DNA of 64,000 bases from Lachnospiraceae bacterium. GTDB lineage: Bacteria > Bacillota > Clostridia > Lachnospirales > Lachnospiraceae. Positions 16,857 through 25,680 of the stretch are shown here, one piece after another (positions within the stretch are counted from its first letter, which is position 1; each line of letters begins with the position of its first letter). The DNA is taken from assembly GCA_910574285.1 (NCBI GenBank), contig CAJTAL010000008.1, positions 62,001 to 126,000 of the forward strand. Direction: 5' to 3'. The notes under the pieces were generated by a model. It was not told the DNA's origin. It saw nothing but the letters and a program-made list of their open reading frames with translations, and did no database searches. A program made the position numbers and the translations under genes.

Positions 16857-17744
16857 ATGATGGAGATAAGAGAAGGATACATGCCGTTTCTGGAGTATAA
16901 GACTTATTACCGCATCGTAGGAAGAAAGACGGGGAATAAGAAGCCGCTGGTTCTGCTTCATGGCGGTCCGGGCTCTACGCACAATTATTTTGAAGTATTA
17001 GACCGTCTTGCCGAGGAGGATGGACGAGAGCTGGTTATGTACGATCAGCTTGGATGCGGAGAATCTTATGTAGAGAATCGGCCGGACCTGTGGAATTCAA
17101 AGACATGGATCGATGAACTGGTTGCGGTCAGAGAGCATCTGGGACTTGAGGAGATACATCTCCTGGGCCAGTCCTGGGGAGGCATGCAGCTTCTGGAGTA
17201 TGTATGCAGCCGCAAACCGGAAGGATTGAAAAGTCTGATACTTTCCAGTACTCTTCCGGCTTCCTGGATGTGGGGAGAAGAGCAGCAGCGTTTGATTCAG
17301 GAACTGCCGCAGGAGATGCAGGCTTCGATCAAGAAAGCGATGGAGGATAACGACTACAGCGATCCGGGATATATTGCGGCGGAAGCGGAATATATGCTCC
17401 GTCACGCTGCGGGCGAGGTGACGGAAGAGTCTCCGGAATGCCTGAGACGCCCGAGGAAAACGGGGAGAGAGTCTTATGTCGTGGGCTGGGGGCCCAATGA
17501 GTATACGCCGCTTGGAACTCTGAAAGATTATGATGTGACAGAGCAGCTTAAGGATATCAAAGAGCCGGCGCTGGTTATCAACGGAGGAAATGATCTGTGT
17601 ACTCCTTACATAGCGAAATACATGTACGACCGAATTCCGAATTCCAGATGGGAGTTATTCCGTACCTGCAGACATATGTGTTTCGTGGAGGATACGGACA
17701 GATACGTGGAGCTTATGAAGGAATGGCTGAACGCCAATGATTAA
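16857..17744 (+). CDS. Proline iminopeptidase-like alpha/beta hydrolase
   Basis: 295 residues with an AAAGGAGG ribosome site 7 bases upstream. The oxyanion motif HGGPGSTHNYF lies near residue 36, the nucleophile Ser106 is in GQSWGGM, Asp246 is in NGGNDLCTP and His273 in CRHMCFVED. These fit the S33 peptidase (prolyl iminopeptidase) family, which removes N-terminal proline or small residues from peptides in the cytoplasm. The cap domain (~130-215) is rich in acidic residues. It ends convergently with the response regulator, with stops overlapping by 2-3 bases. Some relatives are hydrolases of other amides, so substrate is not certain. Confidence 0.88.
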   Translation: MMEIREGYMPFLEYKTYYRIVGRKTGNKKPLVLLHGGPGSTHNYFEVLDRLAEEDGRELVMYDQLGCGESYVENRPDLWNSKTWIDELVAVREHLGLEEIHLLGQSWGGMQLLEYVCSRKPEGLKSLILSSTLPASWMWGEEQQRLIQELPQEMQASIKKAMEDNDYSDPGYIAAEAEYMLRHAAGEVTEESPECLRRPRKTGRESYVVGWGPNEYTPLGTLKDYDVTEQLKDIKEPALVINGGNDLCTPYIAKYMYDRIPNSRWELFRTCRHMCFVEDTDRYVELMKEWLNAND

Positions 17745-18460
17745 GGCAGTTCGTTCTCATCTTCGTGCATCCTGTACCCTACACCGACTTCCGTGAAGAT
17801 AAACTGCGGTTTCGAAGGATTCTGCTCGATCTTTCGGCGGATATTTGCCATATTTACGCGGAGAATCCGGTTATTGTCTCCGGTAAACGGGCCCCACACG
17901 TTGGACATGATGGCAGAGTATGTCATTACTTTTCCGGAATTCCTGGCAAGGAAAGCGACAATCTTGTATTCAACCTGTGTCAGATGGATCTTCTCTCCGT
18001 TCAGTGTAAGCATCCGTTTGTCGAAATCCAGCAGGAGTCCCTGACACTGGTATGGTCTGATATAGAGGGCGGAATTGGAGTCCATGCGGTTACTGTGCCG
18101 CAGGGATGCCCGGATCCTTGCCAGCAGTTCCGGAGTGCCGAAAGGCTTGGTAATATAATCATCTGCGCCCAGGTCCAGGGCGGTTACTTTGTCCCTTTCG
18201 TCTGTCCGTGCAGAGATAACGATGATCGGACTGCTCGTCCATTCACGCACGGAAGTAATGACATCATTTCCGTCCATATCAGGCAGACCCAGATCAAGAA
18301 GGATGATGTCAGGACATTGGGAGCTTATCAGTGACAGGCCGGCTTTGCCCGATACTGCGGTGATAACGCGGTAGTCATTAGATTTCAGTGCTTTTGACAT
18401 GAAGTCGGAGATATTTTTCTCGTCTTCGATGATTAATACGGTATAATTTGAAGTTGTCAT
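17741..18460 (-). CDS. OmpR/KdpE-type response regulator
   Basis: 239 residues from ATG 18460, which has AAAGGAG 7 bases upstream. The receiver domain has the acidic pair (IIEDEKN), phospho-acceptor Asp56 (LLDLGLPDMDG), then Ser/Thr (ISARTDE) and Lys (ITKPFG). The C-terminal winged helix (~135-230, VWGPFTGDNNRILRVNMANI) is close to KdpE. It follows its kinase gene by 36 bases in the same direction. No kdpFABC genes are in the window, so the regulon is unknown. KdpE-like regulators without kdp genes often control other envelope functions. Confidence 0.9.
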   Translation of the reverse strand: MTTSNYTVLIIEDEKNISDFMSKALKSNDYRVITAVSGKAGLSLISSQCPDIILLDLGLPDMDGNDVITSVREWTSSPIIVISARTDERDKVTALDLGADDYITKPFGTPELLARIRASLRHSNRMDSNSALYIRPYQCQGLLLDFDKRMLTLNGEKIHLTQVEYKIVAFLARNSGKVMTYSAIMSNVWGPFTGDNNRILRVNMANIRRKIEQNPSKPQFIFTEVGVGYRMHEDENELP

Positions 18461-18496
18461 AAGTTCGTCTCCTTTGATTTCCATGTGTAACGTAGT

Positions 18497-19549
18497 TTAC
18501 GTTTTGGGAAGGGAAAATGCAAATTCTGCGCCGCTGTCATGATTCTGCGCGGTAATCGTCCCGCCATGAGCCTGTATGATCGTGCGGCAGATAGAAAGTC
18601 CGATTCCCATGCCCCGCCGGGTGTCCGAGGAGGAAATACTGTCGTACTGTCCGCTGAAAATGTTCGGCAGCGAGACCTCGGGAATTCCTTTTCCATGGTC
18701 GATGACATGGAATGTGACGGCATGTTCGTCGTCCGTAATAACAAGTTCCACCGGTCTGGAGCTTTCGGAATGAACCAGGGCATTTTCCAGAAGATTGATC
18801 AGAACCTGTTCGATCAGTAAAAAATCCATAGGGATCATCAGTATATCGTCCGGGGCGGAAACATTGACGGAAGCTCCCGGCAGCCGTTTTTCCAGTCTGT
18901 CGATTGCTTCGGAAACGACTTCTTCTACAAGTTCCGGTTCCTTGGCGACTTCTTGTCTGTCGCCCTGGATTCTGGTGACGGACAGGAGATTTTCTACCAT
19001 ATTCAGAAGCCAGTTGGCGTCTTCGTTGATCGTGGCGATCAGTTCCAGTTTCTCGCCGGAATCAAGGGTGCTGTGATTCTCGATATAGGAGGCGGAGGAA
19101 CCGATGATGCTGGTCAGCGGGGTGCGAAGGTCGTGGGAGATTGCGCGCAGAAGATTTGCACGGATCCGCTCCTTTTCTGCTTCGTTGAGCTTCCGCTCCC
19201 GTTCTGCGATGATCTCATCCTGTCTTGTGAGTTTGGTGGTCATGGCGCTGGTTGTGACAGTGATAATCAGCATGCAGACAAATGTGATAGGATACCCGCT
19301 CAAGGCAAAGTTGATCTCAAAGAACGGATAAGTAAAGCAGGCGTTGATGAAGCTTACACAGAACAGAGAGGAAAAGATACCGTATAGATATCCGGTGGTT
19401 CCCCTGGAGATCAGTATCAGCGCGAGGATATAGATGAGCGCGATGTTGGCAGTATTATCCTTCACAAAATGGAAGAATAAGAACGCCAGACCGGTCGCGA
19501 TCAGAAGTATGGTAAGAGTATATAGAATGTTGCGCAGGGTCTTCTTCAT
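18497..19549 (-). CDS. KdpD-like sensor histidine kinase lacking the N-terminal KdpD domains
   Basis: About 350 residues from ATG 19549. Four membrane segments (~8-28, 33-50, 55-75, 85-105) form a DUF4118 sensor like the middle of KdpD. Then come HisKA with His139 (ISHDLRTPLTS), the N box (LINLLENALVHS), and G boxes (DHGKGIP, GMGIGLSIC). The KdpD and Usp-like domains that normally precede the membrane part (~400 residues) are absent, so potassium or c-di-AMP sensing by them is not possible. The frame is open 201 bases further upstream, but that stretch has no suitable start. The deacetylase gene diverges from this promoter region. Confidence 0.9.
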   Translation of the reverse strand: MKKTLRNILYTLTILLIATGLAFLFFHFVKDNTANIALIYILALILISRGTTGYLYGIFSSLFCVSFINACFTYPFFEINFALSGYPITFVCMLIITVTTSAMTTKLTRQDEIIAERERKLNEAEKERIRANLLRAISHDLRTPLTSIIGSSASYIENHSTLDSGEKLELIATINEDANWLLNMVENLLSVTRIQGDRQEVAKEPELVEEVVSEAIDRLEKRLPGASVNVSAPDDILMIPMDFLLIEQVLINLLENALVHSESSRPVELVITDDEHAVTFHVIDHGKGIPEVSLPNIFSGQYDSISSSDTRRGMGIGLSICRTIIQAHGGTITAQNHDSGAEFAFSLPKT

Positions 19550-19717
19550 AGAAATAGAATTCACCTTTCTTATATTCTTCTGTTCAGGAGTCTCAGTAAT
19601 CAATAGTATATTAATAGTATACCACCAATGCGGGAGAGAAGGTAGTATTTTCTTTTGTGCATGGCTGACCGGGAAAGACATATACTGTAGTAAAGACGTA
19701 TGTCTGAGGTTATGTCT

Positions 19718-20485
19718 ATGAAAGAAACGATCAGAAGATGGAGAAATCATGGGATATTGGCGCTGGTATTGGTGATTGCGCTGATGGGTTCATATCAATA
19801 TCTCTCCGGATATACAACGGTCTCCAGTAATGTAAACGGGAAAGAGATGCCGATCTGCTCTGTCGAGACGGAGGAGAAGAAGGTTGCGCTGACCTTTGAA
19901 GCAGCGTGGGGTGACGAAGATATGGCGAGGATTCTTAAGATCTTGAAAGAGCAGAGAGTTCTTGTTACATTTTTCCTGACAGGGGAATGGGCAGGAAAGT
20001 ATCCGGAAGATGTGAAAGCGATTCAGGAAGCAGGGCATGATATCGGGAACCACAGTGAGAGTCACCGGAGTATGATGGGTCTTACGGAGGAAGAGCAGAA
20101 AGAAGAGATCATGAACGCCCATAAGAAGGTTGAGGAACTGACCGGCATCGGGATGAATCTATTCCGGCTGCCGTATGATAACTATGATGATTCTGTGATA
20201 CGGAATATACAGTCGTGCGGCTATTATCCGATTCAGTGGTCGGTTGATAGTTTTGACTGGAAGGATTACGGCGCCGACAGCATCGTGGAAGTTGTGATGA
20301 ATCATGAGAGCCTGGAGAATGGGGCGATCATCCGTCTGCACTGTGGTACGAAATATACGGCGGATGCGTTGGAAGCTTTGATTGCAGGACTTAAGGGACG
20401 TGGATATCAGATCGTTCCGGTGTCGGAGTTAATCTATAAGGAAGATTATCATATGAACGTGATGGGGCGGCAGATAAAAGATTGA
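19718..20485 (+). CDS. Membrane-anchored polysaccharide deacetylase (CE4, PdaB-like)
   Basis: 255 residues from ATG 19718, which has GAGG 8 bases upstream; ATG 19700 is a less likely start. One N-terminal membrane anchor (residues ~12-32) places the NodB domain outside. Zinc ligands are H-x3-H in GNHSESHRSM; the substrate groove has RLPYDNYD, and the distal His is in IRLHCGTK. The first motif reads LTFEAAWGDED, with Glu where catalytic Asp usually stands (TFD), as in the PdaB-like TFDxxWG subgroup except for the D-to-E change. A role in peptidoglycan or spore-cortex modification is inferred. Confidence 0.85.
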   Translation: MKETIRRWRNHGILALVLVIALMGSYQYLSGYTTVSSNVNGKEMPICSVETEEKKVALTFEAAWGDEDMARILKILKEQRVLVTFFLTGEWAGKYPEDVKAIQEAGHDIGNHSESHRSMMGLTEEEQKEEIMNAHKKVEELTGIGMNLFRLPYDNYDDSVIRNIQSCGYYPIQWSVDSFDWKDYGADSIVEVVMNHESLENGAIIRLHCGTKYTADALEALIAGLKGRGYQIVPVSELIYKEDYHMNVMGRQIKD

Positions 20486-20582
20486 TATACAGTATAAGAC
20501 TATATTTTTCCGATGATTATTGCGGATGAATTACCGCCGGATACGGTGAGATAATACGAGTACAAGAAAGGAAGAAAGAAGA

Positions 20583-20828
20583 GTGAACAGCAGAGTATCC
20601 GTAGTCAGTATTATAATTAAGGACGAGGAAGCGGCGGGAAAGGTGAATGAGCTGCTTCATGAATTCCGACAATATGTGGTTGGACGCATGGGAATTCCCT
20701 ACAGAGAGAAGAGGGTTTCCATCATCAGTGTGGTGATTGACGCCCCCGGAGACGTCACCAGCTCCCTGTCGGGGAAGCTGGGGATGTTAGAAGGGGTCAG
20801 CGCAAAGACGCTCACGGCAAAGGTGTAA
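20583..20828 (+). CDS. TM1266-family putative iron-only hydrogenase system regulator
   Basis: 81 residues, GTG start with AAGGA upstream. The sequence (RVSVVSIIIKDEEAA, RMGIPYREKRVSIIS, IDAPGD, SSLSGKLGMLEGVS) matches the small ACT-like TM1266 family, which is usually encoded beside hydE/hydF/hydG hydrogenase maturation genes. None of those genes is in this window. A GAGATAATACGAG element identical to the 20-bp repeat core lies ~25 bases upstream of the start. The ligand and DNA target of the family are not established. Confidence 0.85.
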   Translation: MNSRVSVVSIIIKDEEAAGKVNELLHEFRQYVVGRMGIPYREKRVSIISVVIDAPGDVTSSLSGKLGMLEGVSAKTLTAKV

Positions 20829-20873
20829 CAGAGCACACGGTTTGCCGATTGCAGGCACATTCTGTGAAGCGCG

Positions 20874-21518
20874 CTAAAACCGGTTGATGCCGTTCTGCAG
20901 TTCTTCCGCCCATTTTTGCAGGTTATAGGTTCTTCCGCCGAAGAGTTTAAGAAGGGCGCCGGTGGGATTGTTTTCATTGGCGAAAGCATTTGCTTCGTCC
21001 GTATCCACATGCATGGCGAGGGCGAAGTTCGGGTGGACACGCACCACTACGTCGGCGAATATCAGGGAACGTTCAAAGCTCTCCATGATTACGAATACTT
21101 CATCGTTGTCTTTGACGTTCAGTTGGATCGCCTGTACCGGAGTCATATGAATGTGCCTTTTGGCGACGATGACGCCGTGGTCCAGTTCGATACTTCCCTC
21201 GGGGCCTTCCAGTATACAGCCGGGGGTATCTTTGGTGTCTCCGGACTGACAGATGATGCCGGGGATTCCAAGCTTGCGGGAATCCGTCATGGAGATCTCA
21301 ACTTGTGTCTCATTACGGAAAGGGCCGAGCACGGCAACGTTTTCAAAAGAGCTTTTGGGGCCTCTTACAGCGAGACGTTCCTCGCAGACGTACTGTCCGG
21401 GCTGGCTTAGTTCGGCTTTGAAGGTCAGTTCTTTTCCTTTGCCGAAAAGGATATCAAAATCTTCGCGGCACAGATGGATGTGGCGCGCGCTTGTTTCTAT
21501 TGGTATTGCAAGTCCCAT
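20874..21518 (-). CDS. pduL: Phosphate propanoyltransferase (phosphotransacylase)
   Basis: 214 residues when started at the ATG at 21518, which has AGGTG 8 bases upstream; the ATG 6 bases earlier is too close. Two HxH pairs, His13/His15 (SARHIHLC) and His122/His124 (AKRHIHMTP), are the PduL zinc ligands. The enzyme interconverts acyl-CoA and acyl-phosphate. There is no N-terminal encapsulation extension, so it is the housekeeping, cytoplasmic form acting with acetate kinase. It is monocistronic here and convergent with the TM1266-like gene. Confidence 0.9.
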   Translation of the reverse strand: MGLAIPIETSARHIHLCREDFDILFGKGKELTFKAELSQPGQYVCEERLAVRGPKSSFENVAVLGPFRNETQVEISMTDSRKLGIPGIICQSGDTKDTPGCILEGPEGSIELDHGVIVAKRHIHMTPVQAIQLNVKDNDEVFVIMESFERSLIFADVVVRVHPNFALAMHVDTDEANAFANENNPTGALLKLFGGRTYNLQKWAEELQNGINRF

Positions 21519-21547
21519 AATCATATCACCTCATTTTTATCTGTTTT

Positions 21548-22171
21548 TTATATGTTTTCCTCTTCCCACAATCTTTCATTAGGGATCTGTTCAAAGCAAT
21601 ATTCTATAAATTTCAACATATTTGTTTGTTTTACGCATTTAATTTTGGACGCAAATATTCTTATCTGCTTAAGTGTATCATTACTTACAGGCTCTGTATT
21701 GATAGGAAATATTTTGCTATAATAAGTTCCTTTTTCTGAATCGGGTATACGTTTTATCATTATACCAGATTTTATCATAACATCTTCAAGATTTGCTATA
21801 TTATATATCGGTACAATATATTCTTGTAGAGGATGCCCCTTAAACATTTCCCCAGATATATACAATTTCTTAACTTCTTCACTACAATCATCCGTATCCA
21901 TAATGATAAATAGTTTGAAATTTATTAACTCTCTTTTCTTTTTATCGTATTCAACGGAGTATTCTTTAGCAAATGCACTTAATGTTTTGAAACATTTTTT
22001 GTTCAATAAACCGTTTAGACTATTTATCTGTATACTTCCTCTTCCCTTATCTTTTGATATAATTTTCACCGGAAGATGAAGATTTGTATATATAAATCGT
22101 ATCAAGTGAAATTCTGATTTACCATGTACAATAACGGCGCATTTGGTATATTTTAATGTATCGGAAGGCAC
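21548..22171 (-). CDS. TOPRIM/RloB-like partner of an ABC-type ATPase (putative defence effector)
   Basis: 207 residues, GTG start two bases after the ATPase stop with GAGGGAGG 9 bases upstream. The N-terminus VIVHGKSEFHLI resembles the first TOPRIM motif (usually EGxSE, here HGKSE). FIIMDTDDC gives the DxD motif, and NIANLEDVM follows. This layout recalls RloB/DUF4435/OLD-type nucleases, but I cannot assign a named family. In such two-gene systems the ATPase senses infection and the TOPRIM protein cleaves nucleic acid. The His in place of the first Glu is unusual, so activity may differ. Codon use is AT-rich compared with neighbours, indicating transfer. Confidence 0.65.
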   Translation of the reverse strand: MPSDTLKYTKCAVIVHGKSEFHLIRFIYTNLHLPVKIISKDKGRGSIQINSLNGLLNKKCFKTLSAFAKEYSVEYDKKKRELINFKLFIIMDTDDCSEEVKKLYISGEMFKGHPLQEYIVPIYNIANLEDVMIKSGIMIKRIPDSEKGTYYSKIFPINTEPVSNDTLKQIRIFASKIKCVKQTNMLKFIEYCFEQIPNERLWEEENI

Positions 22172-22173
22172 GA

Positions 22174-23523
22174 CTATTCGCCTCCCTCAACATCTATATC
22201 ATTATTTTGCAGCTCGTTCAGTATCATATCATAGTCTAATGTGTCTACAATCGGGATACCGCCAAACAATCCTTTCAGATACATAATTCTTGGATTATTT
22301 GTTCCTTGAATTCTGGGATATTTATCTAAGCACTTAACTTCTTTGTTTCCTTGATAATCTACAGTTATTAAATATACTGATTTAATATCAATATTCTCTA
22401 ACATATAGGTATTATGTGTGGTGATGATTAATTGTCCTGAGATATCTTCTATCATAGATTCCAGGATGTTTTTTAAAAGTAAATCATGAATGCCATCGTC
22501 AATTTCATCATATATAACGGTCACACCGCAAAATACACCCAGTAAGGAGCGAATAATTTCGAGTATATGTTGTGTTCCGGAGGATTCATGTTTAAAATCA
22601 ATGGTTCGGATTTTTCCGCCTATCATTTTTTTGACATAAAGTTTATAAGAAATTTCTGTTTCTCTATATCTCCGTTCATAATAGACATCCTTTATATCTG
22701 CATACGCTTGTGTAAAAAAATCTTTTAATATATGTTCCGAGCGATCTAAAATGGACTCTTTTGTAATTTCTATTTTTCCCATATTCAAACTTTGTAATAT
22801 ATTATTGGGCCTTCCTGACCTTACCTCGCTTCCAGAATAGGATGTTTCTTTATAATGAACTGTTATCGCTTGTAACATATTTAATATATCAAATAAATAT
22901 TCGAGATAATTGTCTCTTATATATTGTTCGTTTTTTTCATTTCTTTCTTTATTTAAAATACTCAAAAATGTATGTTTTCCCCAATATTTATTAATTTCTT
23001 CTCTAATTTCATCCTCGACTTTTTTATTAATAAATAATTTGTTAGAAAATGTGGGATAAATTTTCCCGTTTTCAACATATATTTCAAACAAAGTGCCCCT
23101 TTGCTTTCCTGTAAAATAGTATAGTTTTTCATAAACAAATTTTTCGGCAAAACTTAATATATAAAATCCCTCATGTTTTCCGATTTGAAACCCATATTCA
23201 ATACTTGTTTCTTCGTCGCATTCTACCATTCTGCAGCTGTTAGTCAGACTTAATATATTTGTTCCGCCCAGAACCATTTCCAGTAATCCTTCGGGTAATT
23301 CTTTTTCCTGTGCCATTTCTTTAATCGTTTCTGTATTAACAAGCATTTCAAAAGAGTCTATACTTCTTCTTAATAAATTTATACTGCTGATAAAATTTGA
23401 CTTTCCGCTTCCGTTCTCTCCATATATTGAAATAAAATTTTTGGCGCCTTTACTTCCATTCCTCAAATCAAAAGTTGTATCTTTGAATGACATAAAATTC
23501 TTCAATTTTATATATGTGAACAT
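22174..23523 (-). CDS. AAA_15/AAA_21 ABC-type ATPase (putative anti-phage sensor)
   Basis: 449 residues from ATG 23523, which has GGAGGTG 6 bases upstream. Walker A is GENGSGKS (35-42). A long middle region (~90-290) with coiled, charged helices is inserted between the ATPase halves. The signature is ESSGTQHIL, Walker B is VIYDEIDDG, and the His switch is TTHNTYML. This is the COG1106/RloA-like group that also includes AbiL and PARIS-type ATPases. It is co-transcribed with the TOPRIM-like gene two bases downstream. A GTP or ATP-driven phage sensor role is inferred from partner and fold. Base composition is clearly lower in G+C than the flanking genes. Confidence 0.8.
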   Translation of the reverse strand: MFTYIKLKNFMSFKDTTFDLRNGSKGAKNFISIYGENGSGKSNFISSINLLRRSIDSFEMLVNTETIKEMAQEKELPEGLLEMVLGGTNILSLTNSCRMVECDEETSIEYGFQIGKHEGFYILSFAEKFVYEKLYYFTGKQRGTLFEIYVENGKIYPTFSNKLFINKKVEDEIREEINKYWGKHTFLSILNKERNEKNEQYIRDNYLEYLFDILNMLQAITVHYKETSYSGSEVRSGRPNNILQSLNMGKIEITKESILDRSEHILKDFFTQAYADIKDVYYERRYRETEISYKLYVKKMIGGKIRTIDFKHESSGTQHILEIIRSLLGVFCGVTVIYDEIDDGIHDLLLKNILESMIEDISGQLIITTHNTYMLENIDIKSVYLITVDYQGNKEVKCLDKYPRIQGTNNPRIMYLKGLFGGIPIVDTLDYDMILNELQNNDIDVEGGE

Positions 23524-23830
23524 TTTTCGCACCTCCATGTTTATACTATCATTTCGCACCTGAACTGTCAATGACTTTCGGTTTTTTGTTATTTTTTATA
23601 ACATTATATACAAACTTCTTTGGCTTATTCATAAAACTTGATGTGCCTAAAATTTTTATCAACATATTTTAACAATATCAAGTCTTTTCTTTTTTTGATT
23701 TGGGTCTTTCTTTTTAGCCGAAAATGTCATATAATAAATCCGATAGCAAAAGCGGCGGCTAATCCGTCAAGGGAGTCCGGCGGTTTGCCGATCAGTGAAA
23801 AGTGGCGAAGGATATGCAGGAGGACATGAT

Positions 23831-24046
23831 ATGACGATGAGAGAGATATGGGAAGCTGTTAAAGATTTTTTCAGAAGAGACTGGACGCCGGCGGAGAAGG
23901 TACTGGTAATTTTATGCTGCATTCTGTTTGGAGTGATCAAAGGATTCTGCCTTGCGCCGATTAAGAGAGGAATCAAATGCGGCTGCAACAACGGCAACTC
24001 TTATATTACGAATGAAGAAGGAGAATGGCTCGAGGACGAAGAGTAG
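23831..24046 (+). CDS. Small membrane protein of unknown function
   Basis: 71 residues from ATG 23831, which has GGAGG 7 bases upstream; the open frame begins 36 bases earlier. One hydrophobic segment (VLVILCCILFGVIKGFCLAP, ~22-42) is preceded by an amphipathic helix and followed by a CGCNN motif and an acidic tail. I do not recognise a family. It sits between the defence-like island and glnA, and the intergenic stretch 23572-23830 is AT-rich with no gene. Confidence 0.6.
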   Translation: MTMREIWEAVKDFFRRDWTPAEKVLVILCCILFGVIKGFCLAPIKRGIKCGCNNGNSYITNEEGEWLEDEE

Positions 24047-24092
24047 GACACAGTTGCCTTGAAAGAATAGAAGAAAGTATTCGAGTGAAACA

Positions 24093-24209
24093 ATGGCGTT
24101 TTCATCACAGGATGAGAGCGCCCATTTTTATGTACAGCCCCGTGCAGAAGAAGTATGCTGCTAAGGCGGCGCACGGGGCGCGCGGCGAGTAGGGAAAGGT
24201 CTTCCCTAT
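24093..24209 (+). promoter_or_regulatory. glnA leader with hairpins, candidate ANTAR-controlled attenuator
   Basis: Three hairpins lie upstream of glnA. The first (about 24093-24124: ATGG-CG-TTTTCATC with GATGAGAGCGCCCAT) is followed by TTTTTA and looks like a terminator. The second has GCCCCGTGC (24137-24145) pairing with GCACGGGGC (24171-24179). The third has TAGGGAA/TTCCCTA (24190-24208) with a 5-base loop. Because the ANTAR protein gene follows glnA, this leader could be its RNA target. The loops do not clearly match the hexaloop A1/G4 rule for ANTAR targets. Confidence 0.4.
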
Positions 24210-24295
24210 TCGATTATCAGGACAAGATTTGTCAGGGATCATGGTCTGGCATTGTGAATCATAGTTTAGATATCGAGTCTCGGGAGGAAGATGGA

Positions 24296-25627
24296 ATGAA
24301 TAATTATACAAAGCAAGATATCATGAGGATGGTGGAAGAGGAGGATGTCGGGTTTATCCGCCTGCAGTTTACCGATATATTCGGGACGCTGAAGAATATT
24401 GCGGTTACGACCAATCAGCTTGAGAAGGCGCTGGATAACCGGGTCATGTTCGATGGTTCTTCTATAGAAGGCTTTACCAGAGCGGAAGATTCGGATATGT
24501 ATCTGTATCCGGATCCGAATACTTTTGAGATATTTCCGTGGAGGCCGCAGCAGGGTAAAGTGGCGCGTCTGATCTGTGACGTATACAAGGCGGACGGCAG
24601 GGTTTTTGAGAGTGATCCCAGATATGTCCTGAAGAAAGTGATGTCGGAAGCGAAAGCTATGGGATTTGAATTCAACGTGGGACCGGAATGTGAGTTCTTC
24701 CTATTTCATACGGATGAGGACGGGCTTCCCACCACCATATCCCATGAAAGCGCGACGTATTTTGACCTGGGACCTATGGATCTCGGGGAAAATGCACGCA
24801 GGGATATAGTGCTGACTCTGGAGGAGATGGGATTTGTCATAGAGTCTTCCCACCATGAGGTGGCGCCGGCGCAGCATGAGATAGATTTTCAGTATGATGA
24901 GGCTCTGGCGACGGCAGATAATATTATGACCTTTAAGATGGTAGTAAAGACAATAGCAAAGAGGCACGGGCTTCATGCCACGTTTATGCCGAAGCCGAAG
25001 TATGGGGTTCATGGTTCGGGAATGCATACCAACATGTCGCTCAGCCGGGACGGTGTCAATATATTTGCAGATGCCAGGGACGAGAGAGGATTGAGCAGGG
25101 AAGCTTATTACTTTATCGGCGGGCTTATGAAACACATGAAGGCGATTACTTTCATCACGAATCCGCTGGTGAATTCTTATAAGAGGCTGGTACCCGGTTA
25201 TGAGGCGCCTGTCTATATTGCATGGTCTGCCAGGAACCGGACTCCGTTGATACGGGTGCCGGCTTCAAGAGGAGCGGACACAAGGATTGAACTTCGAAGC
25301 CCGGACCCGTCGTCGAACCCGTATCTTGCGCTGGCGGTGTGTCTTGCGGCAGGTTTAGACGGTATCAAGAATGAGGTCGTGCCGCAGCCGAGAGTGGACT
25401 GTAATATCTTTGAGATGACGGACGCCCAGAGAAAGGACGCGGGGATTGACGCCCTTCCGGGAAGCCTTCGCGAAGCGGCGGAGGAATTCAAAAAGGACGC
25501 GTATATCCGCGAGGTGATGGGAGAAGATCTGGCGGGAAAATATATCCGGGCGAAGGAAAAGGAATACATGGAGTATCATGCGCAGGTGACGGATTGGGAG
25601 ATCGGCAGATATTTGCATCGGATATAG
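24296..25627 (+). CDS. glnA: Glutamine synthetase, type I
   Basis: 443 residues from ATG 24296 with GGGAGG upstream; the open frame extends 141 bases further but lacks a start signal. Beta-Grasp N-terminus, then MFDGSSIEGF, the Glu/His metal motifs (PECEFFLF, HHEVAPAQHEIDF), NPLVNSYKRLVPGYEAP and the C-terminal RTPLIRVPASRG with DPSSNPYLAL. ATP-dependent synthesis of glutamine from glutamate and ammonia in the cytoplasm. Residue count and motifs fit the GSI-alpha type, which lacks adenylylation. Regulation is probably by the ANTAR protein encoded next, and by leader hairpins. Transcript continues into the next gene. Confidence 0.97.
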   Translation: MNNYTKQDIMRMVEEEDVGFIRLQFTDIFGTLKNIAVTTNQLEKALDNRVMFDGSSIEGFTRAEDSDMYLYPDPNTFEIFPWRPQQGKVARLICDVYKADGRVFESDPRYVLKKVMSEAKAMGFEFNVGPECEFFLFHTDEDGLPTTISHESATYFDLGPMDLGENARRDIVLTLEEMGFVIESSHHEVAPAQHEIDFQYDEALATADNIMTFKMVVKTIAKRHGLHATFMPKPKYGVHGSGMHTNMSLSRDGVNIFADARDERGLSREAYYFIGGLMKHMKAITFITNPLVNSYKRLVPGYEAPVYIAWSARNRTPLIRVPASRGADTRIELRSPDPSSNPYLALAVCLAAGLDGIKNEVVPQPRVDCNIFEMTDAQRKDAGIDALPGSLREAAEEFKKDAYIREVMGEDLAGKYIRAKEKEYMEYHAQVTDWEIGRYLHRI

Positions 25628-25680
25628 CTGCCGGTACATCATTGCATTGAGGAGCATAGCGAAGGACAGGAGGTGTGAGT

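Noticed and set aside
18953-19387. Plus-strand 144-residue protein
   Set aside because: It is antisense to the histidine kinase gene, whose domains are unambiguous.
24137-24179. Known riboswitch class before glnA
   Set aside because: No consensus of a glutamine, 2-aminopurine or other riboswitch could be recognised, only simple hairpins.
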